A DNA stretch of 64,000 bases. Source: Macrosoma leucophasiata (Eukaryota; Arthropoda; Insecta; Lepidoptera; Hedylidae). Of this stretch, positions 41,986 to 53,519 are shown piece after piece (the first letter of the stretch is position 1; each line of letters opens with the position of its first letter). Made by a program: the position numbers and the translations under genes. The stretch spans positions 16,326,001 through 16,390,000 of the forward strand of contig JAWQUS010000030.1 in the NCBI GenBank assembly GCA_036365455.1, given 5' to 3'. A model generated the notes under the pieces. The model saw only the letters and a program-made list of their open reading frames with translations. It was not told the DNA's origin and did no database searches.

Positions 41986-43023
41986 TAGAGATGCGCCGAA
42001 TATTCGGTTCGTATTCGGTATTCGGCATATTCGACATCATTTCCACTATTCGTATTCGGCCGAATTATTCGGTTTCGATGCCGAATATATTCGGTGCGAA
42101 TATTTATATTTTATTGGCTACACAACACGGTATCTACATACTTAACTACAAGATAAAAATTCTCATGTTATTTTATAAGCCAAAGAAATCCTATGAAGAA
42201 TGTGTTGAATAAAGCTCATAAAATAAAACCATTAAATGACACTTAGGTAACTGCCTCGGTAGCCTAGTGGTAGCAGGCCACTACTACTACGCTGTGGTCC
42301 TGGGTTCGATTCGCGCGTAGGGGGTTATCAGAGATAATGGTGTAAAGTCCTTTATCTCTGGTTCTATTGGGATTTTTCCATTTTCTGGAAATTTCCAAGT
42401 ACCTCGAAGTTTGGTAATGTGCCCGGAGATGTCAACAGGCTCGCCACCTGGGCGCGCCTACATATGGGCCAAAATGTAAAAGGCGGATCGTGGGTGTTTG
42501 CATTTATGCTGGAATGCATGCATTTACCTCTGCCTACCCCTTCGGGGACTACAGGCGTGAAGTTACGTTACATTAAATTACAAATCAACATTTATTTTGA
42601 AACCTCAAATCAACATATTCTTAACCTGTAGCCCTGTAGTTTGGTTACATGCAGTCAACATTATTATTACTATAATTTATGGTACTGCCGTCCACACCGA
42701 ACGCATCATTAACGCACACCACACACTGAGGTGCCTTAGAGCTCGCGCGCTTTACCACCGCCGCAGGGCTCGGCTCCGAGGCATGCTCGGCCGAGGCACC
42801 GTGCGCCCGCACAACCCTGATGCACGTCCACACTGACTGTCACTGACCAAGTATTTCGCTCACGAGGCTGCATCGCCCGAGTATGCGTCAGCGACATTTT
42901 AGAACCGCGTTTACGCGGCAAAACAGTGAAATGGCAAACCGAATAATTCGGCCGAATATTCGGTTCGGTACAGATTAAACCGAATAATATTCGGTATTCG
43001 GTTATTCGGTGAAACCGGTTTCG
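41986..43023. mobile_element. hAT-like element, CCGAATATTCGG-rich, right end lost
   Basis: Left terminus TAGAGATGCGCCGAATATTCG. ATTCGG/CCGAAT words are packed at 41995-42100 and again at 42930-43020. The right terminus is missing where repeat A begins. GC-rich interior (42700-42900). A SINE (42245-42575) is inserted. Related to the outermost element at 27886-31073. Confidence 0.7.
42245..42575 (+). mobile_element. tRNA-derived SINE, CTGCCTCGGTAGCCTAGTGG type, full
   Basis: Head TGCCTCGGTAGCCTAGTGGT with B-box GGGTTCGATTCGC. Body GTTCTATTGGGATTTTTCC and GATGTCAACAGGCTCGCCAC. 3' end CTACCCCTTCGGGGACTAC and GCGTGAAGTTACG. This is the reference copy for the fragments at 9100, 13935, 27312, 49790 and 59565. 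Confidence 0.78.
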
Positions 43024-43270
43024 GTGGTATGGCTCCGTAATAACTATCACAGAGTTATACCAATTTGGGTTTCAGAGGTGGCAACGCGTCTGCATTTTGG
43101 CCTCTGGTTTTTGTGTGGATGTCTTTGGGCTGCAGTCGTCACTTACCATCAATGTGAGCTTCATGCTAGATTGCAGATCCTTACATTAAAAAAAATGCCG
43201 TCACGTAGATTAGGTACTGCGGTGGCGCCTACGCCCTCACCCTACACTGGTATTCTACCACCAGTAAAAA
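43024..43270. repeat. Repeat family A: plus-strand tail, then minus-strand head
   Basis: 43024-43195 is a plus copy from GGTATGGCTCCGTAATAACT to the A-rich tail. 43200-43270 is the minus head (GTACTGCGGTGGCGCCTACG, ACCACCAGTAAAAAC). Confidence 0.65.
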
Positions 43271-43274
43271 CTAA

Positions 43275-43435
43275 GGTGAACTTTAGAAATTAAAGAAAAA
43301 TGGGAAAAGAAAATTTAACTTCGGGCTGGAACACAGGTTCGATTCCTGCCCGAAGTCAAATTGTTCTTTCCCAGTTTCCTTTAATTTCTAAAGTTCACTC
43401 GCATGTGTTATCGCGAGAAATAAAATATTACAAGA
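43275..43435 (+). mobile_element. Inverted-dimer tRNA-derived SINE
   Basis: CTTTAGAAATTAAAGAAAAA and GAAAATTTAACTTCGGGC on the left are the inverse of GCCCGAAGTCAAATTG and CCTTTAATTTCTAAAG on the right. Only the 3' half of the tRNA-like head (GGTTCGATTCCTGCCC) lies between. The tail CACTCGCATGTGTTATCGCG follows. Confidence 0.75.
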
Positions 43436-43837
43436 AATAAGGTGGTTAGGGCATTTTATAATCACCTTTCTTTTGAGCCGTATGCTATATTGCCTGGGTG
43501 CTAGAAAATACGGGACCGAAGTATGTAGGTACAGGATTTTTTTTTGTTTGACTTTTGCCGTAACTTTATCTGTTGCTAAATATGGGACCTTGTAGTAGGT
43601 ATATCTTTGTGCGCAAGAAAGTTAAATGTGGTTCAACGTCCCACGTTAACTGAATTATATCTAATTACGTTTGCATTCGAGTGGAAAGTGTGTGTTGCGT
43701 TCGGTTAGAATTTCTATCTAGGACGTCAATGTTGAATCAATTTTAACTGTTGTTCTATTTTCTGGAATGGATTAATGATAAAAATCAAAAGCTAGGCAAA
43801 ATTTCGGACTTAACCCCCAAGTCAGATCGTAGTACCT
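43436..43837. other. Intronic DNA, nothing recognised
   Basis: No feature seen. Confidence 0.4.
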
Positions 43838-44083
43838 GAGGTGCGACCGCCTATCGACATTGCTATTGTCGTTGTCATTGCTGTAAAATTTTCATGTCGA
43901 TTTGTAGCTCCTTTAAAAGCGGTAGTGATAATCTGATCGTTTTTCATGCTTTCGTAGGTGAGACACAAGCGATAATGGTAGATTATTACGATTGTTGTTA
44001 TTTAGTTAAAGCAAAAATCGACATGAAAATTTGACGGCAATGACAACGGCAATAGCAATGTCGATAGGCGGTCGCACCCCAGG
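43838..44083. mobile_element. MITE with about 68-bp inverted arms
   Basis: Left GGTGCGACCGCCTATCGACA through GTAAAATTTTCATGTCGATT; the right side is its inverse (AATCGACATGAAAATTTGAC to GATAGGCGGTCGCACC) with few mismatches. About 100 bp lie between. No coding sequence. Confidence 0.8.
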
Positions 44084-44599
44084 TGATGAGTAGCTAATTG
44101 TTTTTGTTTTTCAATTTTGAAGACTCTGAATATCATTGGAGTTTGGAAATTATACCCTAAATGAATCGGCTTGCTGCCTACCACATGGAATGAAACTCAA
44201 TTGCTGAGATCATTATTATTATCTGAATTGAAAACAATTATAATTTACTTTCCGACTCAGGTAGAAATTGGATACAGAAAGTCGCGCGTCGGGCCTAGTC
44301 ATCTCTACCTCTAGATAAGTCATTGAATATGAATACTAATATCGCAAATTAGATCGTTTATTTTTTGACACACACAGTACATCACTAAGTACCTAAATAA
44401 ATAATAATAATTAAAAAAAAAATAGAGAAGACAACATAACACAACGGTATGATGCTTGTGTGAGACCAAAAAAAGTGGTGTTCTGATGGGAGCGTAAGTG
44501 ATGTTACTGTTGTCGTACATACATAGATTCGCCTAAGGATACCGGATAAGTTTTGGTGACTTTTGGTTTGCTTTGATGTACTTTTTTTATTTTTATTTT
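44084..44599. other. Intronic DNA, nothing recognised
   Basis: No coding frame or repeat match seen. Confidence 0.4.
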
Positions 44600-44900
44600 T
44601 TTTTTATTTTTTATTTAATAGAAGTTGTAAACGAGCATGCTGTTCACATTGATGTTAAGTCATGACTGCAGCCTATAGACACCCACACAAAGACCAAGGT
44701 CAAAATGCAGATGCGTTGCCACTCCTGAGGCCTAAGGTCTTATGCCTCTGTGCCGGAAATTACAGGGCCGTACATTACCACCTGACCGGAACACGATAGT
44801 TTTGAACACTACCGTTTAGCGGCAAGTATATTAGGTAATGCGGTGGTGCCTACGCCCGCAAGCTCTGTCACTGGAGCTCTACCACCAGTAAAATTTGTAA
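44600..44900 (-). repeat. Repeat family A, near full length, minus strand
   Basis: From the T-rich tail and GAGCATGCTGTTCACATTGA to GGTGGTGCCTACGCCCGCAA and GGAGCTCTACCACCAGTAAA. A good reference copy. Confidence 0.75.
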
Positions 44901-45359
44901 TGTATTCTTAAATTAAAAAAAAAAGTGACTTCGAACCACAAGTCGCCCAATTTCACAAAACTTCCTTGCATACTAATGATATATTTATATATAATGTTAC
45001 GTACCGTTACATATATAACGTTACATATACAAACTTTAACATTAACCCACTCAAACCGTGTGAACTAGCCATTCCGTCCGAAGATTGCCTCAGAAAATGT
45101 GAACCATTAAAATTATTCCAAACAGCCTCACGGCAGCGGCATTTTTCTTAATAGCCGAGACGACAACATAATAGTTTACCTCGGGGCGACGGTGCCGAGA
45201 CTATTTTTCCGTGTCCACAGTAATACTCGGCCATTTGACTAGATTTGCTGAACGCTGCTCAATGCTTTTTTCCTTTGCGCAAATTATACAGTATGATGAG
45301 ATTTTTTCATGATACTCGAATGATGTGGCTTTTTTTTACAATGTGGAATTGTCTTCGCA

Positions 45360-46050
45360 TTCAACCGGCTCTCTAGAAGGAGAGAGTCGGGATATGAGGG
45401 ACTGGAACCCTCTAAAACCACCTCGGTGCCGACTTCAGTGCACGAAGGGGGGGGGGGGGATCCGGGTACACTAAAACACTGCTACGGTTCCCCCCCACGC
45501 ACTCGCCTCCATAAGGCTCGTACACGGGGACTCTGACAGCCCCATTCTGCGCATAACACAACGACCTGCGGCTACCACGGTCGCCGTCTTCTCGGAACTG
45601 CGAGTGCTGGACGGCTAGAGCCCCCACTCTGGCCGCCCGCGATTCATCATTTCATCATCTCATGATACTGGAATGATGTGCCTTGATCATCTGTTAGCTT
45701 GACCCTTATGTGTATCTTTATTAATTTAATTAATAATTACGAAATCGTACCCAGTGAGGGAGCGGTGTTTGGCGTGGCTCTGCCTGATACTCGCTGCAGC
45801 GGTGGAATAGGTGTACGGGTATGTCGTTGGGCCTGCATCCTATCCCACACCGCCTAACATTGTCCCACCGTCCAATAGGGATGTGGTGGGGCCGCAGTGA
45901 GCGGCTGAGGGTCGAACTCTTTCGACGCACCCGATCCCTCGAGGCCAAACTATATATCTTTTTAAATACTAGGGTATGTCCGTCGCCCGAATAGAAAAAG
46001 GTTCCGAGGTGGCTGGTGTGCACGTGTTCCGCACGCCACTATTGTTGGTT
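45360..46050. other. Two GC-rich segments, probably non-LTR 3' sequence
   Basis: 45370-45650 (minus: CTAGCCGTCCAGCACTCGCA, a C-run, GGTTTTAGAGGGTTCCAGTC) resembles 3' regions of R1-like elements. 45760-46050 (GTGGTGGGGCCGCAGTGAGC, CGACGCACCCGATCCCTCGA) is a second unassigned GC-rich block. No clear domain is encoded by either. Confidence 0.3.
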
Positions 46051-47249
46051 AGGGCCAAAGAGCTTTGAGCATGTCGCGGATGTAAACTATCCCGTAACCT
46101 CGCTACTACAGTAAATAGATACAAACAGTATGGAAACTAAGCCCATTTTATAAAATATTTACCTACACTACACTCCATTGAAGCAATAGGGATGTCACTA
46201 TATTTTTTATATAATGGTGTTATTATTTTAGCATTTACTGAAGTTTCTGCATTTATTATAATTTCTATTGCTACTGTGAATTCGGTCTTAAGAATAACAA
46301 AACTGAGTGCTAATTACTTGGTTGATTTTTATAGTTCTTACGACAGTACAATCTGTGCAATACTGCAACGAGTTGTCGAGACCGGGCGAGTTTCTCTTCC
46401 CCTCACCCACTCGGGTAAGCAGGATAATAAATAGCTGCCGCGACAAACTTCGTGTCGCCTTAGAGGTATAAACAACTTAAAGGTCCAAAAAATCGAGAAA
46501 AAAAATTGTTGAGAATCACCATTACCATTAGGGATAGAAAAAACTGCAACCGATTCTCATACCTACCAACTATACACGCAAAATTTCATAATGATCGGTC
46601 TAGCCGCTGCGGAAGTGTATTGTTACAAACAATGTCACACGTGAATTTTAAAAATATGTTAGATATTATAACAATACATCATTCTTGCCTTTCAAAATCA
46701 CCAGGAAGTTTAACGATAGCTCCGGTTTTGATGATGCAGAGCTCAAACAGTCGTATGCCACGCAATACACTCGTGCCATTTTTAAAACACTCGTGGAAAC
46801 AAAAACAAATCGCAACGTGGCCGCTCGTCTCGACGCGACACTCGCTACTGTAGCACCGTGAGAACCGCTTAGAGGCCTCGTAGATGCGCATGTTTGTGTG
46901 AGTGTGACGTTTCGAACGTTTTGTACGTAGTTACATTACTGTTTGTAATCTATTTACTGTGTCGCTACTGATGGTGGACGAGTTGGAACACCGCGGAGTT
47001 TTAGTGAGTACGAGTCTCACAATATCCGCCGTCTGTTTTCCCTTGACGGCATGAGCCAATGAGGGTTTCCCCGCGTAAAAAAAAGGTTACATCCCCCACA
47101 ACTTCTTCCTTTGGGACTGTGGCTCCTATCATTGGATTAGTAGTATAAACATAGATTGGAAAATCCGATGGTGCGTACCCCTACAACATCAGTAATATAG
47201 CGACAGTAGTAGTTTTGTCACCAATAAAAATATTTATGTATGTATGTAT
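46051..47249. other. Intronic DNA with a non-LTR 3' fragment
   Basis: 46540-46640 contains AAAATTTCATAATGATCGGT and CTAGCCGCTGCGGAAGTGTA, a common retrotransposon 3' motif. Nothing else recognised. Confidence 0.4.
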
Positions 47250-47345
47250 GTATCTTCACGCCAGATTCCTAACGAGGTAGGCAGAGAGTGTAGAGCGCCA
47301 GATATTCCGGTCCTGACATCCCTCTCGTGCCTCGTCTACCTTCAT
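47250..47345 (-). mobile_element. RTE-type ORF2 C-terminal fragment
   Basis: Minus-strand GAGGCACGAGAGGGATGTCA, then CTCTACACTCTCTGCCTACC. Matches the longer fragment at 54865-55125. Confidence 0.55.
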
Positions 47346-47689
47346 CATTATCATAAAAATATTTGTTATGTAATATTAATTCTATTAAGTCATACTTGCG
47401 TTGCTTTTCTTCTTTCAATGTAATAACGTACCTACGCATCGTTTCCATCATGAATTTTAAGGACTCGAAATAATCAGAATAAAAGCGAAACGTAATGCAA
47501 TAAACATTTATTCATAAAGTCTTAGTTTATGACTTTGAACTTCGCCGTATGAAATATGCCCCGATATTTAAACGTTTATTTAACTCAATCGAACTTAGCT
47601 CTCGAGAAAATGGGGGGGTAAATTCGTAATTTCAATATCGTTGTCGTATCATGTATTACCATAAATGAATAATTTATCCGCGACTATAT
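47346..47689. other. AT-rich, nothing recognised
   Basis: No feature seen. Confidence 0.4.
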
Positions 47690-48822
47690 TATTTATTCGC
47701 AACAGTCGACGAGATATCCGTGTTTGTCGACCTCGACATAAAGCGTTAATATACGTTGTCGAGCTCCGTTCTGATGACACCGGTGTGTACATATCGGGAG
47801 CATTTCGCGCGCAATGTACCTATTTTCGCACTGTTTACCCGGCCCGGCTGTAATTCTCTATAAAATCCTTATCTACCCGCATTGCGAATCCGTCCGGCCG
47901 CCATCACCGACCATATTCAGAATGGCATTCCGTTGGCGTTTTTTTTTTCCTGTCGTGAACGATTACTCGTATATCGTCTCGTCCGACGGAGATTCAGTAC
48001 TAATAACTCTGTTTCTATTAGATCGTTTTGCTTTTTATAACACGACACAAAACGACTCCACCGGGCTTAATTGTACGTTGCAGTGTTCCGACGCGCGCTG
48101 TTCACACACAAAACAGGATATTGCATATGAATTCGACACTGGTACGCCCGCGTTTTAGTGTTGTCTATTTATTCGCAACAATCAACGGGATTTCCGTGTG
48201 TCGTCCTCCGACATAAAACGTTAATATACGTTGTCGGGCTCCGTTCCGATGACACCTATATACATATCGGAGGCATTGCGCGCACAATATACCTATTTTC
48301 GCACTTTGTAGAAATTAAACTTGCGGATTTTCTCGCGTATACAACACTCCCAAACTTCTTACACCCGACGTTTCGGCCGCTTTCCAGCTACCGTGGTCAC
48401 GGGCAGACTGTTGTTTACGCGAGAAAATCCGCAAGTTTAATTTCTACAATGTATGAAGCTCGCGAAAACCTACGAAAACGTTATTTCGCACTGTTTACCC
48501 GGACCGGCTGTATGTATTCGCTATAAAATCCTTATCTACCCGCATTTCGAATCCGTCCGGCCGCCATTACCCTAATATATTCAGATTGGCATGCCGTTGC
48601 CGTTTCTTTTTTTTCCTGTCGTACACGACCAGGCGTATATCTCGTCACGTCCGATGAAGATTCAGTCCTAATAACTCTGTTTCTGTTAGATTATTTTGCT
48701 TTTTATGACGACACAACACAACACCGTCGGGTTTAATTCGTAGTACGTTGCAGTGTGCCGACGCGCATTGTTCGCACACAAAACAGGAGTACGATACGCA
48801 TACACCCACGATTTAGTGTTGT
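47690..48822. repeat. Two-copy direct repeat, about 475-bp unit
   Basis: 47690-48164 and 48165-48822 align end to end (TTAATATACGTTGTCG, CGCACTGTTTACCCGG, AATCCTTATCTACCCGC, CTAATAACTCTGTTTCT in both) with roughly 10-15 percent divergence. The second copy carries an insertion containing the hairpin at 48306-48449. Frames are broken in both. Confidence 0.8.
48306..48449. mobile_element. 144-bp hairpin element
   Basis: TTGTAGAAATTAAACTTGCG at one end and its exact inverse at the other (arms about 32 bp). The interior has CGACGTTTCGGCCGC. The whole insert runs on to about 48484, with TTCGCACT on each side. Confidence 0.75.
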
Positions 48823-48829
48823 CGTGGAA

Positions 48830-49789
48830 GTTAGGGCGTTCTGAACCGAGTGTAAATAAAACGAAAGCGGCCCAAACTTGTATGCAAACAGGGGAAACTT
48901 GCCCTAATAAAGTGCAAACATTGCGGAACGTTTTGGCGCCCAACCTGGGGCTCGACGCTTGTCGCTGTCTCTGTAATTAGGGTATATTTTAATTAACTTT
49001 GAGCGTTATGAACGACGATTTCAAATCCTATTTTCTGTTAATTGAATACGCGGCCCGTGGCTTTGTTTGATATTCGTTAATACGTCTGGTTGCGTTGATT
49101 GTTTTCTGCAATGTTCGTCGGTTGTTGTGGTATTCAATTTGATTTTGTTGCTGTTGGTAGGGAACTTAAAATTGTATAGTTCAATATTAAGTGGTTAACT
49201 AATTCAGGTGTAGTCGCGTAGTCTTTAGGCTATGTACTAATGTAAAGTGCAGGAGGCGTTGAGTTTGTAATAAACTTACATATAAAATAAAAGGTACGTC
49301 AGTCAGACGCTGTTTGTGAGACTAGTGGATACAAAAACTGTCACCAACCCACGAGATCCCGAATAGCAATGTCTTAACTCTTCCTGCTACGCAATATAAA
49401 GACAGTTTGATAAGATGAGTAGCAGCGCTCCATTGGCAGTAATGGCGGACATTACCTCATGCCTGTTTCGAAAGGGTAATAGTAGGGTAGCCAAAGATGA
49501 TGGAGGATTTTTTGATTTACTCGACCGCGTCAGATTAAGATATCAGGGATACCTTGCACCCTACTCCTCCACATTCGCAAAATATAAGCCGGTCGCTGCT
49601 CTGAGTAGAGAGCTTACATTTGGTGGAGGTACTCAACAGGGAGGAAGGTATCCCTTCTCCGTATTTTATGATGCGCTTGAGTAAATCCAAAAGTCCCCTC
49701 ATTGGGGTCTCGTACTGTAGGTAGTAATTGCTTGTATTCATATTTGTATGTTCGTACAATCACGTCCTATGTAACGAGAAAACTGACAT
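48830..49789. other. No known gene; an unassigned 89-codon frame
   Basis: An ATG-initiated frame at 49415-49684 (plus; contains FFDLLDRVRLRYQGYL and ELTFGGGTQQGGRYP) has no family I recognise, no clear promoter and no introns. It could be retrotransposon-derived. The flanks are featureless. Confidence 0.25.
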
Positions 49790-49920
49790 CCTCGGGCTTA
49801 TTATCCAACCTCCGAGAGTGACATTGAGAAACTTCCAGAAAGTTCGAAAATCCCAATAGCAGTTACCGACCCGGGAATCGGATCAGTAGGTCCCCAGCGC
49901 AGCGTAGCAGTATGGCTAGA
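49790..49920 (-). repeat. Old SINE fragment
   Basis: Decayed match to 59565-59870: AGAAACTTCCAGAAAGTTCG, AAAATCCCAATAG, CCGACCCGGGAATCGGA. Confidence 0.45.
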
Positions 49921-49949
49921 GAATATGTAATAATACTATATAATGGTCA

Positions 49950-50140
49950 CTTCGACGTCCCGCCCGATTTCCCCGCCTCACCCAACCTCCTCCCCTCTTA
50001 TGGGCGACGTTTGGTATTTTCTACGTGCTACCGTACATAGGTGCACGTGTAAATACACGTCACTGATTGATGTCTGTGTAATAGAGACCAAATAAAGCGT
50101 TTGTATGGAATTTTGGCGTTGTGTCCGCGGTGTGGTATGG
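49950..50140. repeat. Dispersed 180-bp repeat, copy 2
   Basis: Matches 26226-26400: CTCTTATGGGCGACGTTTGG, TACACGTCACTGATTGATG, AAGCGTTTGTATGGAATTTT and GTGTCCGCGGTGTG. Confidence 0.65.
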
Positions 50141-50329
50141 TTCCATTGTAGCGGTAGCGGCGGTAGTAGCGATTATTGATAATACGATTCCTTCACTGAT
50201 TTGACCGGATTTGCAACTAAATACCTACAAACCGTCAACTACAGAATTACTTAGCTCTAAGTAAATTCGCGTAATCAAACTGTATGTCTAAGCTTACATA
50301 TATTATATTTATATGTTTGTGTGGTTATC

Positions 50330-51050
50330 ATTTTATTGTTATGTCTCTCGTCAGCACGGGGTCCAATTTGAACCCCGGACCTTTGTCAGGCTTGCGCGGG
50401 GACATGGGGGGTCCAACACGTAGAGGCCCTTTCGAGGATTTTGATCTACTTTGTAATGGGTTATATTCGGCGGGACCTCTCTCTGACTGCATCAATAGTT
50501 AATACAGGCACAGACAGACCCCGCAGAATATAATGGGACTATTGTAATGATAAGTGATTCGCCAAACTTTGGGCTATGTGGGTGAACTGGGGGGACTAGC
50601 TGGCTGGGCCTATGGAGTGAGATCCGGCACCTGCCTATATTCAACATCTCACATTATCGAATCCTACTTTAGGCAGGTGGTGACTCTCCTTGGTGGGCCC
50701 CCCAAACAGCCAACCCGATGGTCGACAGGGGGCAACACTGTTGAGAGAGGCTGGGGGTGTCGAGAGGTGTGGCCCCGGTTTCACCATCATGAGCGAGTAA
50801 TCTCGAGCTCGGAGCGGGCTTCCCCGCTATTATGCCTTTAGACACTTCCACCCCCGAGTGTATGGCTCTTGCAGAAATTTAGACAACAGCCTATTATCTA
50901 AATTTCTGCAAATGCCATACCTCTAGCGCCCCACTCTGACCGGCCAATGAAGGCAAGCCAGAGGTGAGAGACCTGATGCTCTGTCCGGCCGTACCTCTGT
51001 GTGGCGGACGAGGCGGAGCCCAGTTCTGTTATTGTTATTATTATTATTCT
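50330..51050 (+). mobile_element. Non-LTR retrotransposon 3' region with (TTA)n tail
   Basis: A GC-rich block ending CGGAGCCCAGTTCTG and then a TTATTGTTATTATTATTATT tail, which fits a 3' UTR with a simple-repeat terminus. An internal hairpin (GCAGAAATTTAGA and TCTAAATTTCTGC) lies near 50872-50910. The clade is not determined. Confidence 0.5.
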
Positions 51051-53231
51051 GCTATAATTTAAAAACCTAGGCACACTTAATTTTATTCTGCATCGTAAGT
51101 ATTTAGGTATGCACCGTGCCGATTCATCCCCTAATTTGCAGACGTTCGCTGTTCAAATGCATGCATATGCATATTTTCGAGATAAGAAAACGCGAAAATG
51201 TCTTATCGAGAAGTTTATTCCACCATCATTTTTACATTTTGTTGCTGTAGAAATATTTTTAGTATTCCACATTTTCTTCGAATCGGTAATTCTATTTTTC
51301 TACTGTGGCAACAACCACACTTGAGGTAATTCTGCCTAAATTTGGTAATTAAAGACCGGAGAACTGTGCAAATCTGTTCTTAGGCTTTGGTAAACCCAGT
51401 GTATTGTACTTTTTATTTATAATTTACATGCAATCAAAACTTGAATACCTAATCCTTGCATCGATTCTTTTCATCTGGGCGGAGGTAGGTAACTAAAATC
51501 TTATAAAATATGTCAAATTTTAGACCTAATACGAAAAAGTATTTTTAATAAGACGACATGAAAACGAGGGTTTTTGTATATCACTTAATAGTTTTATTAG
51601 TTAAACACGATCGTTATATTTTTTTTCTTTGCATCTAGAAGCTAAGGTGCCGGCGATAATGCATAGTTGCATTGCGACCGCCAAAAATATTTGTATGAAT
51701 AAATAAACTATCGGTATCAGGTGAACCACAGCCAAGAGAGTTCCCAGCTGACGTCACGAACTTCGCTAATTAATGTATCATGATACAATTCCGCGCCGCG
51801 CAAGTTTTAAGTACCCCTATATTATATTCATAGTTTCACCGCCTCGAGGTACCGGTATTTTCAGGGTTAATTCATCTCTGTTCTTTTCACTATGCTCTTG
51901 TCAAACATGTTGTCATTGAACGGGTTGATTAGATCACCATGGCCTTTTATTGCGAAATTAAACCGAATCGCTATTAAGCTTTGTCTCGTCCCTTCATACA
52001 AGCTGTCGTTATCTATACTTACTAATATAATAAAGCTGAAGAGTTTGTTTGTTTGCTTGTACGCGCTAATCTCAGGAACTACTGGTCCGATTTGAATAAT
52101 TCTATCAGTGTTAGATAGCCCATTTATCGAGGAAGGCTTAAGGCTATACACACAACATAATCATCAATCATAATCCGCCGCGGCCGGTGGCCCGTGTTGT
52201 TCTACGACTTCACTAGTCTACTTCACCGGGCAATCGGCTAGTGCAGAGGGCTCCCTCAGTGGACGTCTTTCGGCTGTAATTATGTTAATGATGGATAATT
52301 GCATGTTTTAGAAACATACAAAAACGTGTGCATGAATTTGGTACGTTCCTGATGACTCAACTCATCTTTTGAACTTTGTGTGAAACTTTACGCCTCGTTG
52401 GCTGTGCGAGTTAAAAGCGTGTAAAAAAAACTGTTATGTAGTTCAAGCCCATTGTTTAAGCGGTTGCGATGTTAGGATATTTAACATAAAGGATGAATAT
52501 GTTTGTCGAAACTATGTTTTTCAAGCGGCTTGAGCCGGCTTCACACGTATGTAATCAAGGTAGGTTCGAACATAATATTATGACTATAAATTGAAATGTA
52601 AGCTATCCTATCTTTCAAGTTGGATCAAACTGCATACGGTTTGCAAAGTTTGATTAAAATCAGTTAAGTGGTTTAGGCGTCTATTGCGGATAAACAACGT
52701 GACGCGTAATTTATATATGTTAAGATTACTCACTACTACTTGCTATCAAAGTGTAATGTTGACATTATATTGTTAATTTTAAGCTTGTTTAAATTATGGA
52801 AAATTGTAAAAATATGCCTAAGATATATTTTTAAAAGAGCCGACTGAGTTTTTTCCGGCAAGTTTTTCTCAGATCATATTGGCCTTTGGAACTTTGCCGG
52901 TGAATGACAAAGAATGACTCTTTTTCTTTTCTTTTTACTCTTTGTTATCAGTTTGTAAAGGGGAAAAGAGACATTCTACTGATATACTTTTACATTAGTT
53001 TATTATATTTAGTTTTATCTTAGTGATATTCTTGACTTTACATATATTTTTTATCTTGTTTGAAATGTATATCAATTGTTATTCGCTTTAATTTATTTTG
53101 TTTGTTTTTGACGTGTCATAAGAGGTGCCTTCTGATTCTGATTCTGATTCTCTTCTGCGCTACTAGGTACTAATATTAATAGTTTTATCACTTACAACCT
53201 ACAAGGCAGAGCAAAAACAAAAAAAAACAAG
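51051..53231. other. Intronic DNA with small repeat fragments
   Basis: 52020-52145 is a common retrotransposon end (ATAAAGCTGAAGAGTTTGTT, CTCAGGAACTACTGGTCCGA). 52175-52200 is one end of the CATAGAGCAACAC MITE (GGCCGGTGGCCCGTGTTGTT). 52205-52253 is a minus-strand fragment of the Jockey-type 3' UTR (CTAGTCTACTTCACCGGGCA). The rest is AT-rich with nothing recognised. Confidence 0.5.
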
Positions 53232-53350
53232 ACAAAAATGTTAAGTGCTGACTGCAGCCTTATAGGTATCAACACAAAAACCAGAAGTCAAATGCGTTGC
53301 CACCCCTGAGACGTTATTATGTCTGTGTGATAGTTATTACGGAGCCATAG
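53232..53350 (-). repeat. Repeat family A, minus strand, partial
   Basis: TTAAGTGCTGACTGCAGCC to GTGATAGTTATTACGGAGCC. Middle part only. Confidence 0.6.
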
Positions 53351-53364
53351 ACTTTACTTTTTTT

Positions 53365-53450
53365 TTCACGTCCCGCTGCTGTGCACGAGTCTCTCCCCTA
53401 TTCGGGAAGGTCTGGAACTCCACCACGCTGCTCCAATGCGGGTTGGTGTT
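53365..53450 (-). mobile_element. 5S rRNA-derived SINE, 3' part only
   Basis: Minus strand GGAGCAGCGTGGTGGAG and GGGGAGAGACTCGTGCAC match the body end of 26675. The head is absent. Confidence 0.6.
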
Positions 53451-53519
53451 GTCAAGACTCAACTCAATAGGTCAACCAACACTACCGCAGGGCCTTTAGT
53501 GAACCCTACTTTAGACTTA

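Noticed and set aside
47235..47255. Microsatellite with regulatory meaning
   Set aside because: A short TATG repeat at the junction of a retrotransposon fragment; ordinary.
49415..49684. A novel 89-residue gene
   Set aside because: No introns, promoter or homology visible, and it lies in repeat-rich DNA; reported only as an unassigned frame.
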